From assembly GCA_021780815.1 (NCBI GenBank), contig JAJXYC010000002.1, forward strand, positions 117,257-181,256: a stretch of 64,000 nt of DNA, read 5' to 3'. Position numbers and translations under genes: made by a program. This DNA comes from Bacteroidota bacterium. Lineage in GTDB: Bacteria; Bacteroidota; Ignavibacteria; Kapaibacteriales; UBA2268. Position 1 is the first letter of the stretch. Each line of letters starts with the position of its first letter. The notes beneath the pieces were generated by a model. It was not told where the DNA came from. It made no database searches and saw only the letters and a list, made by a program, of their open reading frames with translations. Of this stretch, positions 18,658 through 27,974 are shown one piece after another.

Positions 18658-19656
18658 TTAATTTATAAGATTCATTTCAATCATTTTTTCTGCAATTTGG
18701 ATAGCGTTAGTTGCGGCACCTTTGCGAATATTATTTGCCACAACCCACATCCAAAAGGCATTATTTATTGATAACTCTTTACGTATGCGTCCAACAAATA
18801 CTTCATCTTTATCTTGAGTCATTGCAGGAGTTGGATAATCATCTTTATGCAAATCGTCAATAATAATCAAATTTTCTTGTGTATTTAATTTTTCGATTAA
18901 ATCACTTTTCTGAAAATCTTTTTCCGTTTCAATGTAAACCGTTTCGGAGTGACCAACTTCAAAAGGTAATCTAACGCAAGTAACTGATATGGGCAAATTA
19001 GGATTATGCAACATTTTTCGTGTTTCATTAATCATCTTAATTTCTTCCACTGTCCAATCTTGTTGTTCTGCGGAAACAGGGTGAAAAAAGGCATTAGAAA
19101 AAATTTTGTGCTTATCGCCAACATCTTGTCCTAACATCTCTTTATGATATTTATCAAGTCCTTTTTGCCCCGCACCTGAAATCGATTGATAAGTCGAAAC
19201 GATAACTTTATTTAATCCAAAATTGTCAGAAATTGGTTTTAATGCCACTATTAATTGAATAGTTGAACAATTTGGGTTAGCAATAATGTTGTTATGCCAA
19301 CTTAAATCTTCTGGATTAACTTCTGGAACAACTAATGGAACATTTTCATCCATTCGCCAAGCAGAAGAATTGTCTATAACAATAGTTTTCTTTTGAGCAA
19401 ATATTGGAGCATATTGTTTACTAATTGCTCCACCAGCTGAAAATAAAGCAAAATCATAATTTTTTACTGTCTCTTCTTTTAATTCTTCAACAATAAAATT
19501 TTGCCCATTAAATTTGATTTCCTTGCCAGCAGAATTTTTGGAAGCAAAAAAAGTAATATTAGAAACAGGGAAATTACGTTCTTCCAAGACTTTAATAAAT
19601 GTTCGCCCCACTAATCCTGTTGTTCCTACAATTGCAATTTTAAAGTTACGTCCCAT
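18658..19656 (-). CDS. asd: aspartate-semialdehyde dehydrogenase
   Basis: A 332-residue enzyme that reduces aspartyl phosphate to aspartate semialdehyde, the branch point to lysine/diaminopimelate, methionine and threonine. The NADP-binding motif is VGTTGLVGRTF, the active-site Cys130 lies in ANPNCSTIQL, and substrate residues are in RLPFEVGHSETVYIE. The length is normal. lysA, the last enzyme of the DAP-lysine branch, lies 3 kb away. It converges with fusA with a 33-base gap. Confidence 0.95.
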   Translation of the reverse strand: MGRNFKIAIVGTTGLVGRTFIKVLEERNFPVSNITFFASKNSAGKEIKFNGQNFIVEELKEETVKNYDFALFSAGGAISKQYAPIFAQKKTIVIDNSSAWRMDENVPLVVPEVNPEDLSWHNNIIANPNCSTIQLIVALKPISDNFGLNKVIVSTYQSISGAGQKGLDKYHKEMLGQDVGDKHKIFSNAFFHPVSAEQQDWTVEEIKMINETRKMLHNPNLPISVTCVRLPFEVGHSETVYIETEKDFQKSDLIEKLNTQENLIIIDDLHKDDYPTPAMTQDKDEVFVGRIRKELSINNAFWMWVVANNIRKGAATNAIQIAEKMIEMNLIN

Positions 19657-19679
19657 ATTTAATAATTAATTTAAAGTTG

Positions 19680-19753
19680 TCGGAGTGACTGGACTCGAAC
19701 CAGCGACCCCTGCGTCCCGAACGCAGTACTCTAGCCAACTGAGCTACACTCCG
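19680..19753 (-). tRNA. tRNA-Pro (anticodon CGG)
   Basis: Read on the minus strand, a 7-bp acceptor stem (CGGAGTG with CACTCCG), a D arm, an anticodon stem CTGCG/CGCAG around TTCGGGA (anticodon CGG), and a T arm with loop TTCGAGT fold into a complete cloverleaf. The C1-G72 pair and A73 (position 19680) are the usual identity elements of bacterial tRNA-Pro. CCA is not encoded. The first ten bases overlap the end of tsaE. Confidence 0.95.
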
Positions 19754-20211
19754 AATTCAAATTTCCTGGGTAATTCAAATTCAAAATAACGAATATTATC
19801 TTCTTCTTTATCAGATTTAATCGTTATTTTTATTGCTTGTTGTGGTATTTGTGTCGTCTTTTCTGCCCATTCAATTAATGTAATTGCATTTTCATCGTTG
19901 AGATATTCTTGAAAACCAATTTCGTTTAATTCTATTTCTTTTTCAATTCTATATAAATCTATATGATAAATAGATAAAGATTCTTTCCCTGTTACTGATG
20001 AAGTATATTTATTCACAATTGTAAATGTAGGACTTGTAATAATTTCTTCTACTTCAAAATAATCGCATATCCCTTTAACAAATTCAGTTTTACCAGAACC
20101 TAAATCCCCATACATAGCCACTATATCGCCTGCTACAAGGTTCTTTGCAAATACTTTGCCTATATGCTCGGTTTCTATTTCGCTCTTTGTTATGATTTTT
20201 ACAATTTCCAT
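19744..20211 (-). CDS. tsaE: tRNA threonylcarbamoyladenosine biosynthesis ATPase TsaE
   Basis: A 155-residue P-loop protein, part of the TsaB-TsaD-TsaE complex that makes t6A37 in ANN-decoding tRNAs. Walker A is GDLGSGKTEFVKG. Family motifs SPTFTIVNKYT (Thr/switch region) and IYHIDLYRIEKE follow, and LIEWAEKT is the typical late motif. The length is normal. The stop codon TAG falls inside the tRNA-Pro gene (its bases 8-10), so the two genes overlap by ten bases on the same strand and may share one transcript. Confidence 0.95.
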   Translation of the reverse strand: MEIVKIITKSEIETEHIGKVFAKNLVAGDIVAMYGDLGSGKTEFVKGICDYFEVEEIITSPTFTIVNKYTSSVTGKESLSIYHIDLYRIEKEIELNEIGFQEYLNDENAITLIEWAEKTTQIPQQAIKITIKSDKEEDNIRYFEFELPRKFEFGV

Positions 20212-20365
20212 AAATATAAAATTACAAAATTAATTTAAATAAGAGAATTAACAAAAGAATATTTGCTTAAAGAAAACTATAATATAAATTAAATATATTT
20301 AATTTACGAATTGTTACAATAAAATTTATAGAAAAATCGTATTTTGAAGTATTTGAAATTACAAT

Positions 20366-21241
20366 ATGGAAAAATCTCTTACCGAAACAAAAGAAAAAAG
20401 ATTAGTTGCATTAAGTTCAGTATTTGCCGCAATTTTGTTAACTGTATTTAAATTAATAGTAGGTATTTTAACAGGCAGTTTAGGTATTCTATCGGAAGCA
20501 TTGCATTCAGGGTTAGATTTAGTTGCCGCAATTATGACTTTCTTTGCTGTGAAAATTGCTGATAAACCTGCCGATGAAGAACATCAATATGGACATGGCA
20601 AAGTTGAAAATATTTCTGCACTATTTGAAACTTTTTTATTGTTAATCACTTGTGTCTGGATTATTTATGAAGCAGTTAATAGATTAACCAGTGGACATAC
20701 AGACATTATTGTTAATTCTTGGAGTTTTATTGTTATTGCCACTGCTATTGTTGTTGATTTTACTCGCTCTCGTGCTTTAATGAAATATGCTAAAAAGTAT
20801 AACAGTAGTGCTTTAGAAGCTGATGCTTTACATTTTTCCACTGATATTTTAAGTTCATTTGTAGTATTATTGGGTTTGTTTGGTGCTTTTCTTGGCTATA
20901 ATTCAATTGATACTATTGCAGGATTAATTGTTGCTGTTATTGTAATTTTTATTAGCTACAAGTTAGGTAAAAAATCAGTTGATAGCCTCGTTGATAAATC
21001 ACCTGCAAATTTGAAATCTAAAATTTTACTTTTAGCACAGCAAATGCCTCAAATTCACAATGTTCATAATATTCGTAGCCGTGAATCAGGTTCAACTATC
21101 TTGATTGATTTAATTATTGAAATTAATTCGGATTTGTCAGTTTCGGAAGGTCATAGTATTGCTGATAACTTTGAAGCGATTATTACCAAAGAATACCCAA
21201 ATTCCGATATTAATATTCATATAGAACCATTCGCAAAATAA
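20366..21241 (+). CDS. cation diffusion facilitator family transporter
   Basis: A 291-residue CDF antiporter that exports a divalent metal (Zn, Fe or Mn) in exchange for protons. Six membrane helices occupy residues about 14-200. The metal site is visible as SEALHSGLDL in helix 2 and EADALHFSTDIL in helix 5, an HxxxD pair as in the zinc/iron exporters FieF and YiiP. The C-terminal 85 residues form the usual ferredoxin-like cytoplasmic domain. It stands alone, 134 bases before prfB. Metal specificity is not certain. Confidence 0.92.
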   Translation: MEKSLTETKEKRLVALSSVFAAILLTVFKLIVGILTGSLGILSEALHSGLDLVAAIMTFFAVKIADKPADEEHQYGHGKVENISALFETFLLLITCVWIIYEAVNRLTSGHTDIIVNSWSFIVIATAIVVDFTRSRALMKYAKKYNSSALEADALHFSTDILSSFVVLLGLFGAFLGYNSIDTIAGLIVAVIVIFISYKLGKKSVDSLVDKSPANLKSKILLLAQQMPQIHNVHNIRSRESGSTILIDLIIEINSDLSVSEGHSIADNFEAIITKEYPNSDINIHIEPFAK

Positions 21242-21375
21242 AAAGTAATTTTATTAAAAGATATAGTTGTAATTAAATAATTATTTTGCTTTATTAATTA
21301 ATGTCAAATATTTTAAAATAATTACTTCCATTAAATAGTAAATATTTTCGTCTTCTTATTTATTTTTGAGTGAAT

Positions 21376-22471
21376 ATGTTTGAACCGCAAAAACAACAAT
21401 TAAATGATTTAGGACAGAGACTTCTACAAATACGGAGGTATCTTTGACATTGATAATAGAGTTATTGAATTACAAGAAAAAGACAAATTAACCCATAACG
21501 AGACTTTTTGGAATAATCCAGAAGAAGCAAAAATAATTTTAAAAGAATTATCTAATTTGAAAAATTGGATAGAAAGTTACGAAAAAGTAAGTAATTTTTA
21601 TGAAGATATTTTAGCGCTGATTTCTTTGGCAGAAGAAGAAAATGATGCAACAATGGAAAATGAAATAAATACAGAATTACAATCTGCGATACAACAAATT
21701 GAAGAATTAGAAATAGAAGAATTGCTTTCAGGAGCGGACGATGATAAAACTGCACTTTTAACTATACATTCAGGAGCAGGTGGAACTGAGTCGCAAGATT
21801 GGTCAGAAATGCTTTTAAGAATGTATTCTCGTTGGGCTGAAAGGCATAATTTTAAAATATATTTGCTTGATGAACTTGAAGGTGATGGTGCGGGAATTAA
21901 ATCTGCTACTTTAGAAATACAAGGTAAATTTGCTTTTGGATTACTTAAAGGAGAAAGTGGTGTTCATCGTTTGGTAAGAATTTCACCTTTTGATGCAAAT
22001 GCAAGACGGCACACTTCTTTTGCTTCTGTTTATGTTTATCCTGAAATAGAAGATGATATTGAAATTGAAATTAACCCTGACGATATTGAAATGGATACTT
22101 TTCGCTCTGGTGGGAAAGGTGGACAAAACGTAAATAAAGTTGAGACTGCTGTCCGATTAAAACATATTCCAACAGGTATAGTCGTTGCTTGTCAGCAGGA
22201 AAGACACCAACTACAAAATCGTGAAAGAGCTATGAAAATGCTTAAATCAAGATTATATCAGCAAAAGAAGCAAGAAGAAGAAGCACGTAAAGCTGAGATC
22301 GAAGGTAAAAAAATGAAAATTGAATGGGGTAGCCAAATTCGCAGCTATGTATTTCAGCCTTATACTATGGTTAATGACCACCGCACAGAAATGAAAAAAA
22401 CTGATGTGCTTTCTGTTATGGATGGTAACATAGATGATTTCATTAAAGCTTTCTTGCTATTAAAAGATTAA
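21376..22471 (+). CDS. prfB: peptide chain release factor 2, expressed by programmed +1 frameshift
   Basis: RF2 terminates translation at UGA and UAA. The first 23 codons run from the ATG at 21376 to an in-frame TGA at 21445. A +1 shift at CTTTGAC (21442-21448) enters the second frame, which runs to 22471, for a total of about 364 residues, the normal RF2 length. The RF2 tripeptide SPF is in [12 protein letters not shown] and the catalytic GGQ in [13 protein letters not shown]. The first frame reads [14 protein letters not shown], like other RF2 N-termini. This is the classic autoregulatory arrangement, in which low RF2 favours frameshifting. lysA follows 40 bases downstream on the same strand. 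Confidence 0.95.
21434..21448 (+). promoter_or_regulatory. programmed +1 frameshift site of prfB
   Basis: An internal Shine-Dalgarno (GGAGGT) lies a few bases before CTT TGA C. The site matches the well-known RF2 frameshift signal: the internal SD pulls the ribosome, and the slow UGA lets the tRNA slip from CUU to UUU. Confidence 0.95.
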
Positions 22472-22511
22472 TTAACTTTTTTAGAAATATATAATATATT
22501 GTGAGTTAAAT

Positions 22512-23759
22512 ATGGATTTAATTGATGGAAGATACAAGCAAAGTGGCATAGATTTGCTCGATATTGTTGAACGTTACGGTTCACCTTTGTATTTGTATGA
22601 TAGTGCACTTATGATTTCTCAATTCAAAAAAATGAAATCTTCTTTTTCTGTGCAAAACCTAAAAATACATTTTGCCGCTAAAGCTTTAACAAATATTTCA
22701 GTTTTAAAAATATTCCGCAATTTAGGTGCTGGATTAGATGCTGTATCAATCCAAGAAGTTAAATTAGCATTAGAAGCAGGATTTAATCCAGGCGATATTT
22801 TGTTTACACCAAATTCAGTTTCAGTTAAAGAACTTGAAAAGGCTGTTTCTTATGGTGTGAAAATTAATATTGACAATATTGATATTCTAGAATACTTTGG
22901 GCATACTCATCCAGAGTTCCCAATATGTATTAGAATTAATCCCCACATACTAGCAGGGGGAAATTCTAATATTTCTGTTGGACATATAGATTCTAAATTT
23001 GGAATATCTATTCATCAACTGCCTTTGGTACGTAGAATTATTTCAACATTGAAAATGAATATAGAAGGAATACATATGCACACTGGCTCGGATATTTTGG
23101 ATATTGATGTCTTTATGCAGGCAGCTGATATTTTATTTAATGTGGCTCGTGATTTTGATAATTTATCATACATTGATTTTGGCAGTGGCTTTAAAGTAAA
23201 GTATAAACCTGATGATTATGAAACGGATATAAATGATTTTGGTCTTGAAATGAGCAATAAATTTAATGCCTTTTGTAAAGAATACGGAAAAGATTTAACA
23301 TTAATTTTTGAGCCAGGAAAATTTTTAGTAAGTGAATCAGGATTGTTCTTAGTAAAAACTAATACTATTAAACAAACTACATCAACCATATTTGCTTGTA
23401 TAGATTCTGGGTTTAATCATCTCATTAGACCAATGTTTTATAATGCTTATCATGACATAACCAATATATCTAATATTGGAGGGCGTCCTAAAATTTACAC
23501 CGTAGTTGGCTATATATGTGAAACCGATACTTTTGGTTGGAATAGAAAATTATCTGAAGTGCGACCAGGAGATATACTCGTTTTTAAAAACGCCGGGGCG
23601 TATGGATTTACAATGTCTTCTAATTACAACTCTCGTTATCGTCCTGCGGAAGTTCTTATTCATAATGGAAATGATTATTTAATTCGTAAACGTGAAACAT
23701 TTGAAGATTTACTCAAAAACCAGTTGATTTTATCCAGTGAACTTGACGATATAAAATAA
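22512..23759 (+). CDS. lysA: diaminopimelate decarboxylase
   Basis: A 415-residue PLP enzyme of the fold III type that decarboxylates meso-diaminopimelate to lysine. The PLP lysine is in IHFAAKALTN. Further family motifs are GLDAVSIQEVKLAL, GIHMHTGSDI, FEPGKFLV and GAYGFTMSSNYNSR. FVCESCDxF of typical LysA appears here as YICETDTFGWNR. The shift of the usual Cys-Glu-Ser-Cys to Cys-Glu-Thr-Asp may hint at altered specificity, as in related carboxynorspermidine or D-amino acid decarboxylases, but lysA is the best fit. A strong terminator follows. Confidence 0.88.
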   Translation: MDLIDGRYKQSGIDLLDIVERYGSPLYLYDSALMISQFKKMKSSFSVQNLKIHFAAKALTNISVLKIFRNLGAGLDAVSIQEVKLALEAGFNPGDILFTPNSVSVKELEKAVSYGVKINIDNIDILEYFGHTHPEFPICIRINPHILAGGNSNISVGHIDSKFGISIHQLPLVRRIISTLKMNIEGIHMHTGSDILDIDVFMQAADILFNVARDFDNLSYIDFGSGFKVKYKPDDYETDINDFGLEMSNKFNAFCKEYGKDLTLIFEPGKFLVSESGLFLVKTNTIKQTTSTIFACIDSGFNHLIRPMFYNAYHDITNISNIGGRPKIYTVVGYICETDTFGWNRKLSEVRPGDILVFKNAGAYGFTMSSNYNSRYRPAEVLIHNGNDYLIRKRETFEDLLKNQLILSSELDDIK

Positions 23760-23803
23760 TCATTTTTCACTTTCTCACTCTTCTTTAATAACAAAACCTT
23801 TCA

Positions 23804-23839
23804 ACTTCCGAAGGTTTCAAATCCTTTGGAAGTTTTTTG
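23804..23839 (+). terminator. rho-independent terminator after lysA
   Basis: ACTTCCGAAGG (23804-23814) pairs with CCTTTGGAAGT (23823-23833) with one G-T pair around an eight-base loop, followed by six T residues. Confidence 0.85.
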
Positions 23840-23894
23840 TTATTCTGAGCAAAACGAAGAATCAATAAAAAGAAAGAACCTTTGGGAGTTTTTT

Positions 23895-24295
23895 TTATCC
23901 TATATTTTTACAAATTTCATTGGCTTCCCATTTCCAATTTTCAGTAAATATATATCTATCCGGAGAAAGGGAACGTAAATCTTTTGTAGGGAACAAATAC
24001 CTTTGTTCTATCTTATTTCCGAATACATCGAAGATTTATTGATAATCAATTACACAATACTCTTTAATAACTTTACAATTAATGTAGTATTTGTTACTTT
24101 CTGCAAAACAAATAATCCCCCACTTCTGTTTCAATCTCATCATAATAAATCACATAAAATCCAACTTTGTTACCTGCAATTATTGTAGATTGCAAAAAAA
24201 ATACCGAAACTTCTTATATTTAGTCTTCCATTAATGCCACATCTCTGTAAATTGATAAAGTCATACCTCCTTTATCTTGCGAAGCACCGATTTTT
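23895..24295 (-). pseudogene. decayed gene, possibly the restriction enzyme partner of the adjacent methylase relic
   Basis: Reading the minus strand, good-looking protein segments occur in two frames broken by stops: KIGASQDKGGMTLSIYRD, then NKVGFYVIYYDEIETEVGDY, then after a frame change SNKYYINCKVIKEYCVIDY, and at the end DLRSLSPDRYIFTENWKWEA. The amino acid composition is that of a real protein, but at least two frameshifts or stops interrupt it. It lies directly downstream of a broken D12 DNA adenine methylase on the same strand, so a type II restriction endonuclease is the natural guess. I do not recognise a specific enzyme. Confidence 0.5.
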
Positions 24296-24333
24296 TCCAT
24301 TTACTACAATCATGTACATTTGAAAATGATTTT

Positions 24334-24671
24334 TTATAGTATATCTTTAGGTGAAGGATTTCCATTTTCATCTTTTATATCTGTTAAATAATTGAAATTT
24401 AGTTTTGTTGAATTTTTGATAAATTCAACACTTGCCCCTCCGATAAAAGGGCTAACAACTGTTTGTCCGGTAAATATTCCAAGATATTGCCAACTGCTAA
24501 TGATTTCCCCCCTCCATATCTTAAAGGGCTTTCAGTATATCTTTTATAACTACTTTTTGATTTTAATTTCTTCAAGAACACATTTTTTTTGGTATACATT
24601 AGTTCATTAAATAAAAAATTAACTTTATATAATTCTTCTTTGCTATTACTTATATTAATTTTTGATGTCAT
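24334..24671 (-). pseudogene. truncated, frameshifted D12-class DNA adenine methyltransferase
   Basis: From the ATG at 24671 the frame encodes an N-terminus ending in TESPLRYGGGKSLAVGNILE, the SAM-binding FxGxK-like start of D12/Dam-type N6-adenine methylases. About 20 residues later the frame shifts. In the next frame VVSPFIGGASVEFIKN, the second conserved motif of the family, continues until a stop at 24334. The catalytic DPPY part is missing entirely. The gene is therefore a remnant of about 110 codons of a protein of about 270-300. Confidence 0.7.
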
Positions 24672-24756
24672 TGTTAATTTACGTTCAGTCTTTATTTACA
24701 AACATTTTTCCCTAATTGCAAAAATAAGAAATCCCTTCAAATTCTATTATATAAAT

Positions 24757-24795
24757 AAAAAAAAGGCTGTCCCGCACAGAAACAACCTTTTTTGT
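24757..24795 (-). terminator. terminator downstream of the M2-type peptidase gene
   Basis: On the minus strand AAAAAAGGTTGT pairs with ACAGCCTTTTTT around an 11-base loop with one mismatch, followed by a long T-tract. The AGGCTGTC arm is shared with the terminators at 12837 and 49359. Confidence 0.65.
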
Positions 24796-24826
24796 TATTG
24801 GATAAATCAACACATATCTGAGATTA

Positions 24827-26551
24827 TTATTTTTCGCTATTAATAAATTGTTTAGCAAAATATTTAGCAGTTAATTTTTCGCCTGTTGCTCTTTGAATCA
24901 TATCGTTCCATTGATATTTTGCCCCAACAGAAAAGATTTTGTCTTTAAAGAAATCACCGACTTTGGTATTTCCAAAAAAGCTTAAATTTATTGCATCAGG
25001 ACTTCCAACAACTTTATCTGCTAAATAATAATACATTTGTGAAGCAAATAATTCACCAAGCAAATAATTGTGATAGTAACAAGGACTAGTAGCAATATGG
25101 ATTTTTGTAGCCCAATCAGGCATATTTCTATTTGCCGGGCGTTTAATCATTTGATATTTTTCAACTAAATCCCACCAAAGTTTATTTAAATCTTGGTCAG
25201 GATTTTCATATAATGCTTTTTCAAATCTATACATAACTTGTGCCCAACGGCTGAAAACGAGTTCTTTTAATCGCAGAATTTTTGCAGAAACTGGTGTAAT
25301 TTTTTCTTTGTCTTTTGCATCAATAATTTTCATATCTTCCATCCATTGAGGATTTGTAGATAATCTTTGGAAAAATAGTGCAACTGCTTCTGTTGTAAAA
25401 ATATGCGCAGGTTGTTTTAAAATCCAAGGTAAATTATCGCTTAAATATTCTTCATAAAGAGCATGTCCATTTTCGTGTAACATAGTTCCCATCCAATCTT
25501 CGTTTGGTTTGATGTTACATAAAACTCTAATATCTTTTGTAATTCTGTTAATATCGATGCAAAAAGCGTGTTGATTTTTATTTTTCCTTTCGAATAAATC
25601 ACTATGAGCAACAATTTTGTCTATAGGCATATTTAGTCCTTGGTAATACTCTTCTGCTAATTTAACAACATCTTTATTCTTATAGTATTTATCTAAGTCA
25701 ACGCTGTAAATTTTGGGTGCTTCTTGGAAAAATCTATTTTGATAATGCCAAGGCATCAAATCAGCAGGTTTAATTTTCAAACGATTTGCAAGGACCGAAT
25801 CCATCTCTTTTTTAAGAGAAACAAAAGTACCACTTGTTAAATTATCTAATTCATCAAATAAAGCAGAAATTTCTTTTGGGTCTTGTCCGCTTAAAGTCAA
25901 AGACATTTCGTGAAAATTATTGAAACCTAAACTTTTAGCAAGTTTATTTCTTAATTTTACTAATTTTAAAATATCGTCAGCAACAACTGGTCCAATTTTC
26001 TTTTGTTCTGTCCAAACACCTTCTAATTCAGCTAAATTAGTAGAAGTTTTCAAGACATTTTCTACATCATTATCAGAAAGTTCTTTCCCATTGTATTTTG
26101 CTCTGAAATTAGAAAATTTTTGTTCAATTTGAGAAGTTAAAACTGAAATTTCATTTAAAAGTGTTGTATCAGTTTGTTTACCAAGCATTGCATCGTACAA
26201 ATTAATCATTTCCTGTTGCAACATAGAATCTTGCACAAGATCTGATTCTTTAATTTTTTTAAGTTCTGCAAAAACTTTTGGATTAGAAAGAATTTTGTTC
26301 ATTTCCATATCATATTTTGAGAACTTTGCCCAATTGGAATCATTTGAGTAATTTGCCGCATTCCAATATGCTAAATTGGCTTCTGCTTCAACAGGTTGAT
26401 ATTCTTTGACAAAATTGTCAATTAATATTTGTAATTGCTGTTCCATTTTTTTTACTTCCTCCTGATTTGCTGATGGACCTTTCTTTTCGTTTGAACAGGA
26501 TATCAATACAAAAATTGATAAAACAAAAATTAAGATGCTTAAATTTTTCAT
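24827..26551 (-). CDS. M2-like (ACE-type) metallopeptidase lipoprotein
   Basis: About 574 residues. A lipoprotein signal peptide ends in the lipobox LISC, so the enzyme should sit in the periplasm or outer membrane. The zinc site is HENGHALYEEYL with a downstream Glu in TEAVALFFQRL. Surrounding motifs (FRAKYNGKELSDNDVENVLK and NNFHEMSLTLSG, then MPDWATKIHI) fit the M2 peptidyl-dipeptidase group, with M3 as the alternative. Asn in place of Met in HExGH is a small oddity. I start at the ATG at 26551, which has an AGGAGT ribosome-binding site, rather than at 26599. Confidence 0.8.
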   Translation of the reverse strand: MKNLSILIFVLSIFVLISCSNEKKGPSANQEEVKKMEQQLQILIDNFVKEYQPVEAEANLAYWNAANYSNDSNWAKFSKYDMEMNKILSNPKVFAELKKIKESDLVQDSMLQQEMINLYDAMLGKQTDTTLLNEISVLTSQIEQKFSNFRAKYNGKELSDNDVENVLKTSTNLAELEGVWTEQKKIGPVVADDILKLVKLRNKLAKSLGFNNFHEMSLTLSGQDPKEISALFDELDNLTSGTFVSLKKEMDSVLANRLKIKPADLMPWHYQNRFFQEAPKIYSVDLDKYYKNKDVVKLAEEYYQGLNMPIDKIVAHSDLFERKNKNQHAFCIDINRITKDIRVLCNIKPNEDWMGTMLHENGHALYEEYLSDNLPWILKQPAHIFTTEAVALFFQRLSTNPQWMEDMKIIDAKDKEKITPVSAKILRLKELVFSRWAQVMYRFEKALYENPDQDLNKLWWDLVEKYQMIKRPANRNMPDWATKIHIATSPCYYHNYLLGELFASQMYYYLADKVVGSPDAINLSFFGNTKVGDFFKDKIFSVGAKYQWNDMIQRATGEKLTAKYFAKQFINSEK

Positions 26552-26810
26552 TAAATAACTCCTAATAAAAAAACAAATATAAAAAAACAAAATTATCATT
26601 TATTTTGAAAATTTAAATATTAACAAATTAAATATTAAATAAAAATATGACAATATGTTTTAATAAGAAAGTATTTTGGGATATTTATTATTGTATAGAT
26701 TATTTTGGCTACAACTAAAAAAATTTTGTTAAACTAAAATATTGATTATTATTCATTCGTCGATAAATTAAAATTTTAATTTATTTAATAAAAACAATGA
26801 GGTAATAAAA

Positions 26811-27167
26811 ATGAAAAACTTATTAAAAGTCTCTTTCGTTCTTTTGTTTGTGAATTTATTGCTTTTCTCGGATGCGTATTCTGCACCCCAGAACAAAAAT
26901 ATAGTAACAGAAAAAATAAGAACTTCTGCTGTGTGTGGAATGTGCAAGGATAGAATAGAAAAAAATCTAAAAAATGTTAATGGAATTGTAGAATCAAATT
27001 TAAACGTAGATACCAAAGTTTTAACAGTAAAATTTGATAAAACATTGACTTCACTTACGGCAATTCGTACAAAGTTAAATGACCTTGGTTACGATGCAGA
27101 CACCACAAAACGCGATGTTAGAGCATACAAAAAATTGCCTGCATGTTGTAAAGATGGGAAATACTAA
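26811..27167 (+). CDS. periplasmic heavy-metal-associated (HMA) domain protein
   Basis: A 118-residue protein with a signal peptide (about residues 1-24) and one HMA domain of the ferredoxin-like copper chaperone type. The metal motif is CGMCKDRIEKNL in place of the usual GMxCxxC, with the second half VKFDKTLTSLTAIRTKLNDL. A C-terminal pair, PACCKDGKY, could add a second Cys site. A GAGGT ribosome-binding site precedes the ATG. It probably binds copper, mercury or another soft metal outside the cytoplasm. No P-type ATPase is nearby. Confidence 0.85.
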   Translation: MKNLLKVSFVLLFVNLLLFSDAYSAPQNKNIVTEKIRTSAVCGMCKDRIEKNLKNVNGIVESNLNVDTKVLTVKFDKTLTSLTAIRTKLNDLGYDADTTKRDVRAYKKLPACCKDGKY

Positions 27168-27182
27168 TAAAACAAAAATAAA

Positions 27183-27908
27183 TTAATTGTCAATTTTATT
27201 AACTGCTCCGGCTCCTACAATCTTTTTAACAAGTTTTGGGGAGCCTTTATATTTCACATCGCCTGCACCAAAAATCTTAACTAATAAAAAAGTATTAGAT
27301 TGAAGAAGAACATCGCCTGCACCAGAAATTTCAACTTTTGCACTATCAACAGCAAAGTCTTTAAACTTAACATCACCTGCGCCACTAATTCTAATTGATA
27401 AATTGCCCCCTGTACCTTTGTTGATTCGTGCATCGCCTGAACCTGAAAGGTCCACCATTAAATTTGGACAATTTAGTTCTTCAAAATAAACATCGCTGGC
27501 TCCATTGCCCTCAATTTGCAAATAATTAAAAGAAATTTTAGAATTTGCAATTATTTTCCCTGCACCGTTAATTGTTAATTCTTTTAAATTTGGTATTGTT
27601 AAATATGCTCTTTTAATTTTACTACACAAACTTTTTGTCTCTGTAATTTGTAATTCTCTATCAACAACTTCTGTATGAATGTATTTGGCTAAATTATCGT
27701 CCACTTCAATTTGCAATAAAGTAGAATCGCCTTGCTTTAAGTACAAATCTAAACCGCCATCAATGGAAAGTCTATCAAAATCTGCAACTTTTCTTTCTTC
27801 TCTTAAAATCTCTCCTGACCCATCTAAACAATTTACAGAAGTTAAAAAGCAAGAGTTCATTGTAAAAGTAAGTGGTAAAATAATAAATATGTATAAATAT
27901 TTTTTCAT
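27183..27908 (-). CDS. DUF2807 (head GIN domain) lipoprotein
   Basis: A 241-residue protein with a lipoprotein signal peptide (MNSC lipobox). A repetitive beta-solenoid follows, in which GAGD, GSGD and GAGK turns recur about every 15-20 residues (SGSGDARINKG, ISGAGDVKFKD, ISGAGDVLLQS). This is the DUF2807 family, common in Bacteroidota and described as a putative autotransporter adhesin head domain. Its actual role is unknown. It is convergent with the HMA gene, 15 bases apart. Confidence 0.9.
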   Translation of the reverse strand: MKKYLYIFIILPLTFTMNSCFLTSVNCLDGSGEILREERKVADFDRLSIDGGLDLYLKQGDSTLLQIEVDDNLAKYIHTEVVDRELQITETKSLCSKIKRAYLTIPNLKELTINGAGKIIANSKISFNYLQIEGNGASDVYFEELNCPNLMVDLSGSGDARINKGTGGNLSIRISGAGDVKFKDFAVDSAKVEISGAGDVLLQSNTFLLVKIFGAGDVKYKGSPKLVKKIVGAGAVNKIDN

Positions 27909-27974
27909 TTAATTCGCCTTTTTCTTTAATTTTACGAATTATAAATTTAAATGTTTCAAATTAAAAAGAATTTT

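Noticed and set aside
18625-18659. terminator between fusA and asd
   Set aside because: Only a 6-bp AACAAA/TTTGTT stem can form, too weak to call.
21445-21447. premature stop making prfB a pseudogene
   Set aside because: The stop is part of the conserved RF2 frameshift site with its internal Shine-Dalgarno sequence.
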